Assembly: GCA_032358255.1 (NCBI GenBank)
Contig: JAULBX010026863.1
Coordinates: 1-42,746, forward strand
Length of the DNA stretch: 42,746 nucleotides
Origin: Heterotrichella gracilis
Taxonomy: Eukaryota; Sar; Xanthophyceae; Tribonematales; Xanthonemataceae
Direction: 5' to 3'
A program made the position numbers and the translations under genes. Of the stretch, positions 8,784 to 18,044 are shown in pieces; positions within the stretch are counted from its first letter, which is position 1, and each line of letters starts with the position of its first letter. The notes below the pieces were generated by a model, which saw only the letters and a list, made by a program, of their open reading frames with translations, was not told the DNA's origin and ran no database searches.

Positions 8784-10499
8784 TTATTCCTTCACAATCT
8801 TGCTTACCATTTTTTTGCTTTTACTTTCCAAACACACAAAATAAACACCGTTTGGTAAACGACTAATGTCAAGACTTTGATCAGTATTGAAATTAGTTTT
8901 CTGAATGAGTACTTGTCCCATGGTATTGGTCACACTTACATTAAAAGTATTTAATTCATTCGTTTCAAATTGAAAATGCAGCACATCATTTGTAGGATTT
9001 GGATAAACATAAAAGGAATTATTTTGACTCCATTTTTCTATGTCTACAAAGGCACCTCCTGCCTTAGCTAAAAAAAAGTTGCCTTGATTCTGATAAGATC
9101 CGTAAATTTTCAGAGATCCAAATGAAATACCTTGACCATTATCATTTTGGGTACCACCAACAATAACGTTGTAATCATTATCCACCAGTAAACAATTCGC
9201 AATCGTGCGTGAATTATTTCCACCGGCCTCTAACACGCCAGCCACATTTCCGCTTTGGTCATATTGTGCAACAAAAATTTTCTCCTTATTGGTATTGGTA
9301 TTGCTAAGGCTAAAATTGCCAATAGCAATAGTAGGGCTAAGATAAGTACCTAAAACATATATACCGCCATATTTATCTATAGTTATATCTTTACAAACTT
9401 CGCCACCAGTGGCACTTCCTGTACCACCAATTCCCTTTACCCAAACAGCGTTGCCGCTAGCATTAAATTTAATAACCATAACATTTTGTAGATTAGAATT
9501 TATCGCATTTGAGGTTAGCGTAAAATTATCTACAATGAAACTCGGTGATCTAAAAGTACCAGCCAAATATATATTACCCCCATTATCAGTAACTACATTA
9601 CCCTCACCTTTAACATCATTAATTTGTTTAACCCAGTTTATATTCCCAAGAAGATCCATCTTACTAATAAATAGTGAATTATAGGAATTGATGGTAGGAC
9701 CTGTTAAAGAGTAGGTACCCATAGTTAAAACGCTACTAGTAGTTGTACCTGAAAATAATATTTCATTAGAATTGCTAATAAAAAGTTTACCAATAGTTTC
9801 ATTCCCACTACCTCCATAACTATTGGCCGACAACACAGTACCTGCGGTGTCTAGTCTTGCATAAAAAATATCAATGTTATTCATTTGTGAAGGCACAGAG
9901 CTTAAGGTAAAAGCACCTATACTGCATGGTGTAACTGTAGAAGTCCAAAATTGCCCGTTCAAATACAAAAATCCATTATGATTTATGATGGAAACACCAA
10001 AAGGACCAGAACCAGCAGCACTCTTTCCAATTATTTTTGCCCAACAAATATTCCCATTCGGATCATTTTTTATTATAAAAAGGGCATTACCTCCAGCGGT
10101 ATTGGTAAGTACAGTATTCCCGATCGTAAAGGTTTGAATGGGTGCTTGAATTTTGCCTAATACATAAGAATTATCACTCTGATCTGAGCAAATTGAATAA
10201 ATGTAAAAATTACTGCCTGCACCGGTATTTTTCCATATTGGCACACCACTTTTGTTGATTTTAGCAGAATAAAAGCCTCCGCTCAACAAAGTCGGCGTAA
10301 ATGCAGTTCCTCCTAATGAGAGTGAACCATTGTATTGACCAGTTAACAATATATTTCCTTTACTATCCAAAGTCATATTATTAACGTCGCTATTAGAATA
10401 GTGTGACGTGTCAGTTGCTATGGCCCATTGCCAAGGATTTTGGCTCCAAAGTGAGGTGCCGGAAAAAGTGAAACAAAAAATTAAAATGATTAGTCTCAT
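8784..10499 (-). CDS. Secreted beta-propeller (SBBP-like) protein with T9SS sorting domain
   Basis: 571 aa. The signal peptide spans residues 1-19 (MRLIILIFCFTFSGTS, then LWSQ). The body repeats a unit of 50-60 residues with patterns such as 'D..GNI.LTGQ', 'GNINWVKQI', 'GNAVWVKGIGGTGS' and 'GGIYVLGTY', typical of SBBP-type beta-propeller repeats. The last 80 residues begin FYVYPNPTNDVLHF and end with LPNGVYFVCLES and a lysine-rich strand, a T9SS type A sorting domain. By family it is exported across the outer membrane; no catalytic residues are evident. The next gene upstream on the same strand also encodes T9SS cargo, but 148 nt separate them, so they may be transcribed separately. Confidence 0.85.
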   Translation of the reverse strand: MRLIILIFCFTFSGTSLWSQNPWQWAIATDTSHYSNSDVNNMTLDSKGNILLTGQYNGSLSLGGTAFTPTLLSGGFYSAKINKSGVPIWKNTGAGSNFYIYSICSDQSDNSYVLGKIQAPIQTFTIGNTVLTNTAGGNALFIIKNDPNGNICWAKIIGKSAAGSGPFGVSIINHNGFLYLNGQFWTSTVTPCSIGAFTLSSVPSQMNNIDIFYARLDTAGTVLSANSYGGSGNETIGKLFISNSNEILFSGTTTSSVLTMGTYSLTGPTINSYNSLFISKMDLLGNINWVKQINDVKGEGNVVTDNGGNIYLAGTFRSPSFIVDNFTLTSNAINSNLQNVMVIKFNASGNAVWVKGIGGTGSATGGEVCKDITIDKYGGIYVLGTYLSPTIAIGNFSLSNTNTNKEKIFVAQYDQSGNVAGVLEAGGNNSRTIANCLLVDNDYNVIVGGTQNDNGQGISFGSLKIYGSYQNQGNFFLAKAGGAFVDIEKWSQNNSFYVYPNPTNDVLHFQFETNELNTFNVSVTNTMGQVLIQKTNFNTDQSLDISRLPNGVYFVCLESKSKKMVSKIVKE

Positions 10500-10586
10500 A
10501 GAACTGATTTTATAGGGTTTTAACGAATGTACAAAAAATAATTGTGTTAATTAAATTTTTATGATGAAAACGGTTTGTGCATTTCC

Positions 10587-10623
10587 CACAAAGCATTTAA
10601 ACACTACGTTTAAACGCCTTGTG
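10587..10623. terminator. Hairpin between two T9SS genes (terminator or attenuator)
   Basis: CACAA (10587-10591), TTTAAAC (10596-10602), a 5-nt loop, GTTTAAA (10608-10614) and TTGTG (10619-10623) form a two-part stem. It lies just after the stop of the minus-strand gene at 10648. There is no clear T tract on the 3' side in that direction, so termination is plausible but unproven. Confidence 0.4.
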
Positions 10624-10647
10624 AGAAAAAAAACACAAACTCTAGCA

Positions 10648-13200
10648 TTAATTAATAATCTGAACCTTGCCTACTTTTGATTTTCCGCCTGAAGTATATT
10701 TCCATAAATACAAACCAGTTGGAATAACGCTTACATCAATAAGTTGTTTATCCTCGTTTGATTTTCCTGAATAATTTAATACTTTTTTTCCAACAACATC
10801 TACCATCTCAAAATCAAAAACTTCTGATTCTGAAATTAAACCAGAAATATATAACTCTTTGCTTGCAGGATTTGGGAAAACTTCAAGTTTAAGCGACTGT
10901 TCTTGGTTTTGCTCAATTGCTGTCATATTAGACGACTTATTTCCTATTGAACTAACATACACATAGGAATATGCAGATGAAGTACTGCAAGGATTAGAAA
11001 GTGTAAGCGTGATTTTATAATACTTTTGAAAACAGTTTTGACCATTGGTAAAACTCCAATAACCGCTATATCCTGAGTAAGAAGGATTCGTACTTGAGCA
11101 ATTTACAAATCCGGTACTTGGTGACCATACAGTCGTGGCAACACAAAGAGTATTGAGAGGTTGAACTCCAATTGAATTAATATTGGTGGTACTAATAGTC
11201 TTGTTAAAAACAGTTCCTGCACCCGTTACTGCCCCAGCATTATTAACTTCTTGTATAAGTGTGGTGTAAGCAGTTATATTTCCATTTCCAGTACTTGGAG
11301 GTACTTGAAATGCAATTGAGGCTGATCCTACATTGATTGGATTAGCGATTGAAGTAGAAGCAGCCAACCAAGGATTAGTCGAACCTAAAGGGGCAGTATT
11401 GTCGAAAATTTGCAGTACCGGATTAACAACAGAACCTAAGATACGAATATGAGCGGTCTTACGAGATTTGTTGCCACAGCAATCAGTGATATTCCATGAG
11501 ACAAGAAAGTAACCTGTGTGGGTAAAAAGAGAGTGACCATATGTATCAGTAAAATATCTTATATCAACCTCCCATGGATGATCATTTGCTATTCCTTCAC
11601 CTCCTACATTATCAACATTAAAATATTGATTCCCCGTAAGTGGATTGCAATTTGCATCTACTTGGTGGATATCAATTGATGACTCACAAACACTATAATC
11701 TTCAACATTAAAATAAGCAGAAACATTAATCGCTCCACAATTGTAGACCTCATTAAAGAGACAATTAGCCTCATCTACGCTGGCTGTTGGTAACTGGTTC
11801 ACAAGCACATAAGCAAGAGAAGTGTAAGGAGTTGTTGTAAATACATTGTAGTTTTCACCATCCACCTGTTCGGGCAGAGTAAATACCCCTATACTGTTTT
11901 GATTCGAATTATACGTGTTATATTGCCATTGCAAGATCGAGCCATTAATTGCACTATTAGGATCTACATCCAATCCACCCAATATATCTATCTGCATTGG
12001 AGTAAACACGCCGGTGTTTATATTATATTCTACAAAAAAACGATTACTGTTATTGGTATTGTTGACATCATAATTACAAACGTAACATAAACGACCGCTT
12101 TTAGAGTATTCCAGAAAGGATTTTGAAACACCATAAGGGATTTCCCATGCTGGGTGAGTAGGCAAAGGCTGTGGATTGAGATAAGTTATACTCGGCCCAC
12201 TAAAATTTCCTTGATTAAAATTTGTAAAATCAACGCTTTCAAATAATGATTTTATAAAAGGTCCGGTTTGTGTGTGGTACAACTCACCTGCAACAAATAA
12301 CATAGGTAAACTTGATCCAACAAGCTCTAATCCATAAACCTCCGCATCAGGACGGAAATAGGTATAATAGTAAGTTGCAGTGGTATGGTTAGCTGATATT
12401 TTATAAATATCTACATTGGCATTTACATTTACAAAGTTTACTGCGTTATTTATACCGTTAAAAGCAAGGTACTGTCCATTTTCCGAAAGTTCCACTTCGG
12501 TGCTAGGCATACCCCAGTTATTTAATGAAAGTTGCCCATTTATGCTACTTGATTGTGCCATAAATACAGGTGCACTAATTCCAGTACTTGAAACGATACT
12601 GTAATAAATAGTACCACTATTTACCATATATAAATAATAAACAAAACCGGGGCCATTAGGGTTGGCTGCTCTTTTGCTTGCTGCCAATCCGGTTCCTTCA
12701 TAGGTAAAACTACCTACGTTAAAACCATCCCCATTGTTTGGATTACCTGATTGATGATTATTGTCAACCACAACAGAAGATCCAGTACAGTCAACTTTTG
12801 TATAGAGTACTTGGTTACCATAAGAATAAATCACATAGAATTTTCTACATGCGCCGGGAAGAGGTAATATTTCAATTTCTCCTCCAAGACTTCCTGGTCC
12901 ATTTGTCCCTATACTTTTTCCAGTACTGGTTCCATTAGCGTTTTTAATGACATAATCTTCAACATAAAATAGTAAGGCTCCACCATTTTGGTCGTAAGCA
13001 CCATTGGCAACACTATATGCGCCTGAATTTGGAGCACCTGAATAAAGAGGTACGGGTATAGCCGGACTTGAGTTTACCTTAAAACAATAAGGTGGCATCA
13101 CCCAATTATTCATTTGAGCAAAAGCATTAGTTGCAAACACTATCGTTATGATAGCAAGTTTGAAAAAATTAAGTTTTGGTTTAATGTTTGTTGATTTCAT
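10648..13200 (-). CDS. Large secreted protein with T9SS type A sorting domain
   Basis: 850 aa. The signal peptide covers residues 1-28 (MKSTNIKPKLNFFKLAIITI, then ANAFAQ). Residues 30-470 look like a repeat-rich propeller that reads out text-like blocks (GEIEILPLPGACRKFYVIY, ENGQYLAFNG, SGRLCYVCNYD), as in WD40/YVTN-like propellers. Residues 480-600 include several cysteines (NCLFNEVYNCG, ITDCCGNKS) and resemble Ig-like surface domains. The final 80 residues (LEVFPNPASKELYI, then IPTGLYLWKYTSGGKSKVG) are a T9SS sorting domain. It is probably a cell-surface or released protein of unknown ligand. The start is supported by the signal peptide; an ACCTAAAA direct repeat (minus strand) directly precedes the ATG. 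Confidence 0.8.
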   Translation of the reverse strand: MKSTNIKPKLNFFKLAIITIVFATNAFAQMNNWVMPPYCFKVNSSPAIPVPLYSGAPNSGAYSVANGAYDQNGGALLFYVEDYVIKNANGTSTGKSIGTNGPGSLGGEIEILPLPGACRKFYVIYSYGNQVLYTKVDCTGSSVVVDNNHQSGNPNNGDGFNVGSFTYEGTGLAASKRAANPNGPGFVYYLYMVNSGTIYYSIVSSTGISAPVFMAQSSSINGQLSLNNWGMPSTEVELSENGQYLAFNGINNAVNFVNVNANVDIYKISANHTTATYYYTYFRPDAEVYGLELVGSSLPMLFVAGELYHTQTGPFIKSLFESVDFTNFNQGNFSGPSITYLNPQPLPTHPAWEIPYGVSKSFLEYSKSGRLCYVCNYDVNNTNNSNRFFVEYNINTGVFTPMQIDILGGLDVDPNSAINGSILQWQYNTYNSNQNSIGVFTLPEQVDGENYNVFTTTPYTSLAYVLVNQLPTASVDEANCLFNEVYNCGAINVSAYFNVEDYSVCESSIDIHQVDANCNPLTGNQYFNVDNVGGEGIANDHPWEVDIRYFTDTYGHSLFTHTGYFLVSWNITDCCGNKSRKTAHIRILGSVVNPVLQIFDNTAPLGSTNPWLAASTSIANPINVGSASIAFQVPPSTGNGNITAYTTLIQEVNNAGAVTGAGTVFNKTISTTNINSIGVQPLNTLCVATTVWSPSTGFVNCSSTNPSYSGYSGYWSFTNGQNCFQKYYKITLTLSNPCSTSSAYSYVYVSSIGNKSSNMTAIEQNQEQSLKLEVFPNPASKELYISGLISESEVFDFEMVDVVGKKVLNYSGKSNEDKQLIDVSVIPTGLYLWKYTSGGKSKVGKVQIIN

Positions 13201-13426
13201 ATTTTAGGTTTTTAGGTTTTTATTTTCTAAAACTATTTTTTATCTATTCATCATATTGAGGCCTTACCCGGGTGAATTATCCTCTAATCATAAATTAGAT
13301 AAGAATGGTGGTTTTAGAACTTGAACCAAATGTTTGCAAACAAAAATGAGCCGCAAAAGGATTTAACAAAAACTACTTGCCTTATGGCAACTTAATGAAC
13401 TTTTACCATTTTTTTATGGCTATTTT

Positions 13427-13846
13427 TCATGAAGCAATAGCAGATGAAGTAATTTGATCTTTAATTGACGAGTCATTCAATATAGTTAGCAAGACCTTAA
13501 AATAGTCGTCTTCGTTAAAACAAGATCCTAGCAAACTGGTATCTTTTGTTTTTAATAATGTCGTAAATTGAGAAGTCATAGGAACCTTACTTTTTTTTAT
13601 TTCGATGATTATATTTACCAGTGTGTCAATACAGATAATGGGTATTGACAGGCCGTCGCAGAATAACTTCACTTCTTCAGATGACAATGATCTATTATTG
13701 CTACAAAACCATTTACTAAACGTGTCTTGACGCATCTCCAATATTGCTGCTACATGCGCGTGTTTAAAACCATGAAATACAATAAGCGATCGAATTACCG
13801 CTTTATAGATTGAACGAAGTTCTTCCTTTGAGTTTATTTGTTTCAT
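13427..13846 (-). CDS. Small HTH-like protein of unknown function
   Basis: 139 aa, cytosolic. Residues 20-60 read like a helix-turn-helix: HAHVAAILEMRQDTFSKWF, then SLSSEEVKLFCDGLSIP, similar to XRE/Cro-type DNA-binding domains in which the protein recognises an operator with the second helix. The remaining 80 residues are helical (TLVNIIIEIKK, YFKVLLTILND) and could be a dimerisation or ligand domain. I do not recognise the family. A phased TGTCG operator array lies 208-265 nt upstream of its start codon, so the gene may be controlled by that regulator, or may be the regulator itself. Confidence 0.55.
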   Translation of the reverse strand: MKQINSKEELRSIYKAVIRSLIVFHGFKHAHVAAILEMRQDTFSKWFCSNNRSLSSEEVKLFCDGLSIPIICIDTLVNIIIEIKKSKVPMTSQFTTLLKTKDTSLLGSCFNEDDYFKVLLTILNDSSIKDQITSSAIAS

Positions 13847-14221
13847 ATTTCTTTTGAGTAAATTTCATCTAAACGGTACACTTTTTAATATGCATTAAAT
13901 TCCTAATGGTTTAATAATTCGATAGAAATTCGAATAATAATTTTTGATTGTATAAAACGAGTACATTTTTTAAAAGTGCTTTTGGGCTAGGTTTATCTAA
14001 TAAGCAAGTTAAACCATCTTTCATTCTTAAAAAAACACTTTATATTAAATTTCTGGCAGATTTATGACAGCGCTTGTCGTTAATCAGACAAATTAATGTC
14101 GAAATACGACATTCTGATTTTTATTATGATTTGTATTACGTTTTACACGCGTTTTTTTTGAAGCTTTTAAATGCATTATGATAATGGGGATTAATTATAA
14201 AAAGAGGTACACTTCCAACAC
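13847..14221. other. Intergenic region containing a phased operator array
   Basis: No gene is visible. The stretch is very AT-rich and holds the operator array described at 14054-14111. No convincing promoter boxes could be assigned. Confidence 0.5.
14054..14111. promoter_or_regulatory. Phased operator array 1 (TGTCG-N5/6-CGACA)
   Basis: Three consecutive dyads: TGGCA-N6-TGACA at 14054-14069 (degenerate), TGTCG-N6-AGACA at 14075-14090, and TGTCG-N5-CGACA at 14097-14111 (perfect). Their left half-sites start 21 and 22 bp apart, about two helical turns, so all would face one side of the DNA. The same arrangement recurs at 18657-18735 and 21312-21369. The likely target is the HTH-like gene at 13427-13846, 208 nt downstream on the minus strand. 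Confidence 0.6.
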
Positions 14222-14470
14222 TCAAAATTCAACACCGTCTAAATATTCTTTGTAAGTGTAAAAAATATCCGCGTGTTTGATGTTTCTACTTGTAGCTCTC
14301 GCGTCAATTAGTATTGCCTCAATGGAATGTTTTGAAGATCGAAATTTTAAAATGTCAATTATTGTCACTCCCTTCTGCAAAGAACCGGAGCCGTTTCGGA
14401 TAATCTTAAATTTTAACTACTGAACCGCCAATTTCTTGTAGTAGCTGATAAGCCCAGTTTTTCTATTCAT
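14222..14470 (-). pseudogene. Short ORF interrupted by an in-frame TAG, third in the MBL operon
   Basis: The ATG (14468-14470) overlaps the end of the upstream membrane-protein gene by 8 nt. It opens 17 codons (MNRKTGLISYYKK...), then a TAG at 14417-14419, then 64 more sense codons in the same frame (LKFKIIRNGSGSLQKG ... YKEYLDGVEF) to a TGA at 14222-14224. The second part reads like real protein (regular hydrophobic pattern). Alternatively, a +1 shift gives WAYQLLQEIGGSVVKI before the break. It looks like a recently broken third gene of the operon, or a gene with a sequencing error. The family is not recognised. Confidence 0.45.
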
Positions 14471-14948
14471 TAGCGTCAATTCTTTTCGTAATATAATTTG
14501 ACTGTTTACGATATGAGAACAAGAAAAGTAGGAATAAGAATACCGTCAATGTCTCGATTTTTCTTACTGCTAAAAGCAACCATTTTGTAGATAACCATTC
14601 AATCCCTTTAATTGCAATAAGAATTAAAAATAATGAACAAATTGTCCTATACATGTTATTGACCTCCGAAAGTGTATCTAATTTTTCGTCAACTTTAGAT
14701 GCTTTTACAAATCGCTTATAGTCTGAAAACTTTATGAACCTTATAAATTTTAGAACAGGTTCAATAAAAATTGAGCCTATTCTACTAATAACTAGTCCAA
14801 TGAAATAATAAAGGAAAGCACCAACCAAAATGTCCTGCTGAATGAGGTTGTAAGAAGTCAATTTGTTGGCGAGTATAACAAAAACTACTCCTGGAAATAG
14901 GTAATTAAATATATTATAAGATGATAGTTTGTCTAATAGGTCTTTCAT
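14463..14948 (-). CDS. Four-helix membrane protein coupled to MBL-fold gene
   Basis: 161 aa with four hydrophobic segments: about residues 13-31 (IFNYLFPGVVFVILANK), 40-58 (ILVGAFLYYFIGLVIS), 97-115 (SLFLILIAIKG) and 128-146 (LTVFLFLLFLFSY). A charged cytosolic loop (KFSDYKRFVKASKVDEK) lies between the second and third. It is probably an inner-membrane protein. The start codon overlaps the stop of the MBL-fold gene by one base (TAATG), so the two are co-translated. No known family is recognised. Its pairing with a ComEC-like metallo-beta-lactamase gene suggests a membrane partner for that enzyme. Confidence 0.65.
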   Translation of the reverse strand: MKDLLDKLSSYNIFNYLFPGVVFVILANKLTSYNLIQQDILVGAFLYYFIGLVISRIGSIFIEPVLKFIRFIKFSDYKRFVKASKVDEKLDTLSEVNNMYRTICSLFLILIAIKGIEWLSTKWLLLAVRKIETLTVFLFLLFLFSYRKQSNYITKRIDANE

Positions 14949-15955
14949 TATCTAGGGGGAAGGCTAAAAATAAAAAAAGCATCAAGCCTTGTTTGTTTTG
15001 TTGGTGGATTTTGCAAACCATTGTTGCTCCAATAATCATTTCTGAATTTCTCGTTTTTTACATAAAAGTAAAGTTTGTCTGAACAATCAAAAATTATACT
15101 ACCTGCTTGGTTGTTAGTTAGCTTTAATGTAGAGTATTTGTTATAAGCTAAATGGTTGCTACTTGCATTTCCAAATAAAGTAATTCTCGGATTTAAGACT
15201 TTTACAAAATCATAATTTCTTTTCGAATCTCTTCCGTGATGAGGAGCTAACAAAACATCAATGTTCGCTATTTCGTCTTTAAAGTTTTCAAGAATATACA
15301 TCCAACTGTCATCGTTACTATCACCGCAAAAAAGTATTTTCCAATTTTTGCCAGTATTGCCAATTGGTGGTGTATAAAGAATTACATAAGAAGCATCATT
15401 AAAATCTTCTGTCTCATTCGCTTTGTCAACTAAAGCTTTTGTTGGGCATAAAATTTTTATGTAATCTTCAGTCCAATACTGCCCGGGATTATTTTTATCT
15501 GCATAAAGTTTGAAGTAGTTGTGATCTAACTTTTCTTCTCTTAATGTTTTATAGTAATTCCAATCGTATTCATTAAAACGTCCAAAACTGGAAAAATCTT
15601 TAATTTCTTTAGTATTTGCTGTGTCCCATACATTGTTAACTATTAGGTCGGTAAAAAAATCTCTGATTCCATCCAGGTGATCCATATCAGGATGACTTAT
15701 AATAAACCTCCAAATCGTTTTTATTCTTAGTTTTTGAAGATATTGAATAGGATTTTCGGGATATTTTTTTTGTCCATAATTACCGGTTGTCGAATCACTA
15801 ATGTCTTCTTTAGTTGCGTTACGCTGGTCGGCATTTTCATATATCCCGTCACTGTCAGCATTGCAGACGTCTATAACAGTAACACGATTTGAATTACTAT
15901 GCTCTATAATGTTACAGTCACCCTGTAATACGTTTAAAAAATGAACTATTGACAT
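14948..15955 (-). CDS. ComEC/Rec2-like metallo-beta-lactamase-fold hydrolase
   Basis: 335 aa, soluble and stand-alone. The metal-binding loop is ISHPDMDHLDG (H88, D90, D92, H93), the HxDxDH variant typical of ComEC/Rec2-like MBL domains. It is followed by a GD pair (residues 211-212) and LLAPHHGRDS (H239, H240), the conserved later ligands. By family, such proteins hydrolyse phosphodiester bonds of nucleic acids or nucleotides. Stand-alone versions are frequent in genomic islands, including some defence systems. Here it heads an operon with a four-helix membrane protein and a broken small ORF. The substrate is unknown, and a defence role is inference only. Confidence 0.75.
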   Translation of the reverse strand: MSIVHFLNVLQGDCNIIEHSNSNRVTVIDVCNADSDGIYENADQRNATKEDISDSTTGNYGQKKYPENPIQYLQKLRIKTIWRFIISHPDMDHLDGIRDFFTDLIVNNVWDTANTKEIKDFSSFGRFNEYDWNYYKTLREEKLDHNYFKLYADKNNPGQYWTEDYIKILCPTKALVDKANETEDFNDASYVILYTPPIGNTGKNWKILFCGDSNDDSWMYILENFKDEIANIDVLLAPHHGRDSKRNYDFVKVLNPRITLFGNASSNHLAYNKYSTLKLTNNQAGSIIFDCSDKLYFYVKNEKFRNDYWSNNGLQNPPTKQTRLDAFFIFSLPPR

Positions 15956-16075
15956 ATCTTGTTGGTCGTTTTAAAATTGGGCATAACTATTGATTAAGGA
16001 AAATCACCTAATTGTAAAAGCTTGTAGTTCTTTGAAACTTTTATTTAATATTTATCATTATACAAGTAAATAAAT

Positions 16076-16426
16076 CTACTCCTCCACCATCTTTTCCACC
16101 ACCTTTATCTTAGCCCTTAACTCCTCAACAATTTGAGTTTGTTGTGCAACCTGTGCTGCCTTTTCATCCTGCGATCTTAAAAGTTTAAATTGATAAATAC
16201 TTTGCAGCTTACTTTCTTCACCGGCCAAAGCTGCTTTTAATTCTATCAAATGCTGTTTAAGTCTTTCTTGTTCCGCGGCTTTATCTTGTTCTTCAATTAG
16301 TGCCTCTTTAACTGCCTTGGCGATACTATCCGATTTTAAGCGCTCACGATTGGCTATTTCGGCTTCTGAAGGACCACAAGCAAAAACAGTACAACTTACT
16401 GTAATGACTAGTAATAATTTTTTCAT
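16076..16426 (-). CDS. Coiled-coil lipoprotein
   Basis: 116 aa. The N-terminus is a lipoprotein signal (MKKLLLVITVSCTVFAC, lipobox VFAC with Cys17), so the mature protein should be lipid-anchored. The rest (residues 22-116) is almost wholly charged, with heptad-like repeats of E, K, Q, L and A, indicating one long coiled coil. No enzyme motif is present. The start overlaps the stop of the upstream membrane-protein gene by 4 nt, so it is the last gene of the four-gene minus operon that begins with a serine hydrolase and a patatin. A structural or spacer role in the periplasm is inferred. Confidence 0.7.
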   Translation of the reverse strand: MKKLLLVITVSCTVFACGPSEAEIANRERLKSDSIAKAVKEALIEEQDKAAEQERLKQHLIELKAALAGEESKLQSIYQFKLLRSQDEKAAQVAQQTQIVEELRAKIKVVEKMVEE

Positions 16427-16974
16427 GTTGATTTTTTAAAATTGCCTAAGTTGATTAATGAACTAAATACCGTTGGATCATAACCGGACAAAAAAGACAA
16501 TAAGCTGATCGTGCCAGCTGATTTAGCATAGCCATCGTCTTCAATATGCAGAAATGATTCAGAATCTATTAAAAGCGCTCCTGTTAAAAAAAGAAAATAA
16601 ACACTTAATCCTCTTAACATCGATCCAAATGGATTTTCATTCATATAAATTTGTGAGGCAGTCTTATCTTCAGGTAAGGTTTGACCTTCTTTAAGGGCCT
16701 TTTTTTCTATTCCTAAAAAAATAAGTTTACTAGCGCAACCTCCACAAAAGGCAGCAAATAATGAAAGAATCACAAGATTGCTTGGCGTATAGGTGAGCAT
16801 GCTAAGTATAAAATAATCCATTGAAAAGGCTCTTTGTAAAGCCACACGATAGGGCAATGAGTTAAGTAATAGGCCTAAACTAAAAAGAGTGATCCAGGTG
16901 ATGATTCCAAAAAATCCCATTACAATGGTGACATATTTTAAACGATTATTTTTTAAACTCGTAACTATTCCCAT
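16423..16974 (-). CDS. Polytopic membrane protein in patatin operon
   Basis: 183 aa with about four membrane segments: residues 16-37 (IVMGFFGIITWITLFSLGLL), 50-78 (SMLTYTPSNLVILSLFAAFC), 118-138 (LRGLSVYFLFLTGALL) and a weaker one near 150-165. A charged loop with EKKALKEGQTLPEDK separates the second and third. The family is not recognised. It lies 29 nt downstream of the patatin gene and overlaps the lipoprotein gene by 4 nt, which argues for one transcript and a shared membrane-linked function. Confidence 0.65.
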   Translation of the reverse strand: MGIVTSLKNNRLKYVTIVMGFFGIITWITLFSLGLLLNSLPYRVALQRAFSMDYFILSMLTYTPSNLVILSLFAAFCGGCASKLIFLGIEKKALKEGQTLPEDKTASQIYMNENPFGSMLRGLSVYFLFLTGALLIDSESFLHIEDDGYAKSAGTISLLSFLSGYDPTVFSSLINLGNFKKST

Positions 16975-17003
16975 GACCTATTTCTTTATCCTGTTCTTTT
17001 AAT

Positions 17004-18044
17004 CTAAGCAAAAGTGCTATTCAATATCCCCGCCTTTTCCAAAAAGGTTTTTAGAGCCTCAACCTTCTCATTGGTTAAACATTGCTCACGGGTGGCATTT
17101 ATTAAATAATTTGCCGCTACTGTATCTGCTCTGCTCATTTCTGAATATTGCTCTTCTTTAATGTTTATACTCAGTCGCAAATAATTTTCTTTCTCCATCA
17201 TTTCTGTCATTTCGTAATCAGTGGTTCTGTTTACACCGCGCATCATTACATCCGAAATACGGGTAGCCCAAAACAATTCTCCTTTATTTTTAGCATCAGC
17301 GGCTGTGATCTCTCCTGAATAGGTACCTGTTCCTAAACTTAATACGTAAACATCATCATAGTCTATATCATCGTTTTGTCCTTCATAACCATACTCTTTA
17401 TGGTTCTTCGAAAATTCTGAGAGCGCAGCAAGTGACGGATTATTGACAAACACACCGCCATCTATACACAATCGATGTGGCTTTTCCTGATCGTTCGGAT
17501 AATCTAATTCAAAGGCTGGTAAATAGGTTGGTCCGGCTGAAGTAGCCCGACAAGCCGAATAAACTAAAATATTTTGATCTAAGTTTTTTCGTGAGGAGCG
17601 TGTTTTAAAAAACAAAGGTACATTGTTGGCTAAATCGTAAGTGCAAATCATGATCTCTGTCAGACTATCATTTAAGCGCGATTGACCACAAACGTCAGTA
17701 AAGACTTTTTCAATGCCTTTGTCACAAAATTTTGGTCTAATTGTCGCATTGGCAGCTCCAAAGAATTTACCGATGGCGTTTTTTCTTGGAGGGAAAATTT
17801 CTTGCCCCCTTTGAAGGTAAATATTCATGATAGCCTCTAAGGAATATTTTGCTTCCTTAATTCCAATTAGTTTCGGAATCGTTAAGGCACTTGCAATAAG
17901 CCCTCCGGTAGATGTGCCGGCAATCAAATCAAAGCTCTGCCAAATGGGTTTCCCTGTAAGATCTTCCACTTTTTTCAAAATAGTTAAGGGCACAACGCCT
18001 CTTAAGCCTCCGCCATCAATACTTAATATTCTGAATTTTCCCAT
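17004..18044 (-). CDS. Patatin-like phospholipase
   Basis: 346 aa. It has the complete patatin catalytic set: oxyanion loop DGGGLRG (residues 10-16), nucleophile elbow GTSTGG with Ser45, and the second dyad residue in IDGGVFVNNP (Asp195). By family it is a Ser-Asp dyad acyl hydrolase that cleaves acyl chains from membrane phospholipids. The organisation is like CapV-type and other stand-alone bacterial patatins, about 300-350 aa. The start overlaps the 3' end of a truncated serine-hydrolase gene by 22 nt; membrane and lipoprotein genes follow. No cyclic-nucleotide synthase is nearby, so a CBASS effector role is not supported. Lipid remodelling or a defence effector both remain open. Confidence 0.85.
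   Translation of the reverse strand: MGKFRILSIDGGGLRGVVPLTILKKVEDLTGKPIWQSFDLIAGTSTGGLIASALTIPKLIGIKEAKYSLEAIMNIYLQRGQEIFPPRKNAIGKFFGAANATIRPKFCDKGIEKVFTDVCGQSRLNDSLTEIMICTYDLANNVPLFFKTRSSRKNLDQNILVYSACRATSAGPTYLPAFELDYPNDQEKPHRLCIDGGVFVNNPSLAALSEFSKNHKEYGYEGQNDDIDYDDVYVLSLGTGTYSGEITAADAKNKGELFWATRISDVMMRGVNRTTDYEMTEMMEKENYLRLSINIKEEQYSEMSRADTVAANYLINATREQCLTNEKVEALKTFLEKAGILNSTFA

Noticed and set aside
8585-8866. 93-aa plus-strand ORF
   Set aside because: It runs into the 3' end of the convergent T9SS gene, has no family resemblance and a poor composition; at best it is debris.
14054-14111. CRISPR-like short repeats
   Set aside because: The repeat unit is 21-22 bp with variable spacers of only 5-6 bases inside dyads; the pattern is an operator array and no cas gene is present. 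The same holds for 18657-18735.
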